DNA from: an uncultured Oscillibacter sp.
GTDB lineage: Bacteria > Bacillota > Clostridia > Oscillospirales > Oscillospiraceae
Direction: 5' to 3'
DNA length: 7,593 bases
NCBI GenBank assembly: GCA_902476875.1
Contig: CABSFC010000118.1
Span: forward strand, 1-7,593
This document shows positions 6,253-7,593 of the stretch, one piece after another. Within the stretch, counting starts at the first letter, position 1; every line of letters begins with the position of its first letter. The position numbers and the translations under genes were made by a program. The notes under the pieces are model-generated. The model did not search any database, was not told where the DNA came from, and saw nothing but the letters and a program-made list of their open reading frames with translations.

Positions 6253-7554
6253 ATGAAGCAGATTCTTGAGATCGTCGATGTCATCGGCCGCGAGATCCTG
6301 GACAGCCGCGGCAACCCCACCGTGGAAGTGGAAGTCTATCTGGAAGACGGCACCATGGGCCGTGCCGCCGTGCCCTCCGGCGCCTCCACCGGCATTTATG
6401 AGGCCTGCGAGCTGCGGGACGGCGACAAGAGCCGCTATCTGGGCAAGGGCGTGGAGAACGCCGTGAAGAACGTCAACACCGAGATCGCCGAGTGCCTGAT
6501 CGGCATGAACGCCCTGGACCAGGTGGCCATCGACAAGGCCATGATCGAGCTGGACGGCACGCCCAACAAGTCCCGCCTGGGCGCCAACGCCATCCTTGGC
6601 GCATCCCTGGCCTGCGCCAAGGCCGCCGCCGAGAGCCTGGGCGTCTCCCTGTACAACTACATCGGCGGCGTCAACGCCAAGCAGCTGCCGGTGCCCATGA
6701 TGAACATCCTCAACGGCGGCGCTCACGCCACCAACAACGTGGAGATCCAGGAGTTCATGATCATGCCCGTCTCCGCTCCCTCCTTCCGGGAGGCCCTGCG
6801 CCGCTGCGCCGAGGTGTTCCACACCCTGAAGACCGTCCTGAAGGAAAACGGCACCCCCGCCGCCGGCGTGGGCGACGAGGGCGGCTACGCCCCCAACCTG
6901 GCCAAGGATGAGGACGCCCTGAAGGTCATCGTCCAGGCCATCGAGAAGGCCGGCTACAAGCCCGGCGAGGACTTCAAGATCGCCATCGACGCCGCCTCCT
7001 CCGAGTGGTGGGAAGAGGACCAGAAGTGCTATATCCAGCCCAAGTCTGGCCGCAAGCTGACCCAGCAGGAGCTGGTGGATATGTGGAAGCAGTTCGCCGA
7101 CACCTATCCCATCATCTCCCTGGAGGACGGCATGGCCGAGACCGACTGGGAGGGCTGGGCCATGCTGACCGAGGCCATCGGCGACCGCGTCCAGCTGGTG
7201 GGCGACGACCTGTTCGTCACCAACGTGGAGCGCCTGTCCACCGGCATCCAGAAGAAGGTGGCCAACGCCATCCTGATCAAGGTCAACCAGATCGGCACCC
7301 TGACCGAGACGCTGGACGCCATCCAGATGGCCAACCGCGCCGGCTACACCGCCATCGTGTCCCACCGCTCCGGCGAGACCGAGGACGCCACCATCGCCGA
7401 CATCGCCGTGGCCCTGAACGCCGGCCAGATCAAGACCGGCGCCCCCAGCCGCACCGACCGCGTGGCCAAGTACAACCAGCTGCTGCGCATCGAAGAGGAG
7501 CTGGGCGACATCGCCGAGTATCCCGGCATGAAGGCTTTCTTCAACCTGCGCTGA
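6253..7554 (+). CDS. eno: Enolase (phosphopyruvate hydratase)
   Basis: Enolase interconverts 2-phosphoglycerate and phosphoenolpyruvate in cytoplasmic glycolysis. The 433-residue protein is full length for bacterial enolases. The catalytic loop SGAST (42-46), NGGAHATNNVEIQEF (154-168) with His158, and GDEGG (207-211) with catalytic Glu209 are present. The Mg ligands are Asp246, Glu291 and Asp318 (in IAID, SLEDGM and VGDDL). The catalytic lysine is Lys343 in LIKVNQIGTLTET, and SHRSGETED (370-378) contributes His371. The C-terminus has the family-typical KTGAPSRTDRVAKYNQLLRIEEELG. The ATG is set by AAGGAG ten bases upstream and by the alignment of the N-terminus. Strong C-ending codon bias and a fully consensus promoter suggest very high expression. 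A cre-like site in the promoter suggests carbon-source control. No other glycolytic gene is attached on the upstream side. Confidence 0.98.
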   Translation: MKQILEIVDVIGREILDSRGNPTVEVEVYLEDGTMGRAAVPSGASTGIYEACELRDGDKSRYLGKGVENAVKNVNTEIAECLIGMNALDQVAIDKAMIELDGTPNKSRLGANAILGASLACAKAAAESLGVSLYNYIGGVNAKQLPVPMMNILNGGAHATNNVEIQEFMIMPVSAPSFREALRRCAEVFHTLKTVLKENGTPAAGVGDEGGYAPNLAKDEDALKVIVQAIEKAGYKPGEDFKIAIDAASSEWWEEDQKCYIQPKSGRKLTQQELVDMWKQFADTYPIISLEDGMAETDWEGWAMLTEAIGDRVQLVGDDLFVTNVERLSTGIQKKVANAILIKVNQIGTLTETLDAIQMANRAGYTAIVSHRSGETEDATIADIAVALNAGQIKTGAPSRTDRVAKYNQLLRIEEELGDIAEYPGMKAFFNLR

Positions 7555-7577
7555 GTTTTTGAATCGCACAAGCGGGG

Positions 7578-7593
7578 CCGCCCAAAGGGGCGG
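7578..7593 (+). terminator. Probable eno terminator, cut by the window end
   Basis: CCGCCC (7578-7583), loop AAAG and GGGCGG (7588-7593) form a 6-bp stem that reaches the last base of the window. The flanking GGGG and the missing following sequence suggest a longer stem and T-tract just outside. It starts 23 bases after the eno stop. Confidence 0.55.

Noticed and set aside
6184..7569. 461-codon open frame on the minus strand
   Set aside because: It is antisense to eno with repetitive Gly/Val/Leu/Asp composition and no start signals, for the same reason as the hppA antisense frame.

Overview
The window looks like chromosomal DNA from a GC-rich, low-oxygen Gram-positive bacterium, most likely a gut Oscillospiraceae-type clostridium (Flavonifractor/Oscillibacter-like). 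This is inferred from several traits: coding regions with strong G/C third positions set among AT-rich intergenic DNA, strong AAGGAGG-type ribosome binding sites, near-consensus sigma-A promoters, intrinsic terminators after most genes, a K+-dependent membrane pyrophosphatase and a lipobox-type lipoprotein. No rRNA, tRNA, CRISPR array, transposase or phage gene was seen.

Left part, minus strand: a membrane-anchored metallophosphoesterase (1100-1957) is followed 39 bases later by the 5' part of mnmG (1060 down to the window edge), which encodes a tRNA wobble-uridine modification enzyme. They probably share a promoter near 2021-2049. The segment between this promoter and the next gene is a divergent control region containing an inverted repeat.

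Middle, plus strand: a self-contained mini-gene comes first. It has a -35/-10 promoter, a perfect Shine-Dalgarno, a 26-codon acidic ORF (2252-2332) and an immediate intrinsic terminator. A short string of hairpins ending in a second terminator (2453-2481) follows. Next is a secreted lipoprotein of uncertain function (2643-3293), then 11-base repeats, a terminator and AT-rich DNA dense in A-tracts.

Right part, plus strand: hppA (3622-5742) encodes a K+-dependent membrane pyrophosphatase whose diagnostic residues point to Na+ pumping, possibly both Na+ and H+. About 510 bases without a gene follow, containing three terminator-like hairpins (two sharing an identical 30-base core) and a 13-bp inverted repeat. 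Then comes a fully consensus promoter with a cre-like LacI/CcpA-type operator in its spacer, driving eno (6253-7554), the glycolytic enolase. The window ends inside the apparent eno terminator.

hppA and eno are separately transcribed, highly expressed-looking energy genes: one conserves the energy of pyrophosphate as an ion gradient, the other makes phosphoenolpyruvate. The least explained items are the 26-aa mini-gene, the repeated-hairpin block before eno, and the ion-specificity residues of the pyrophosphatase.
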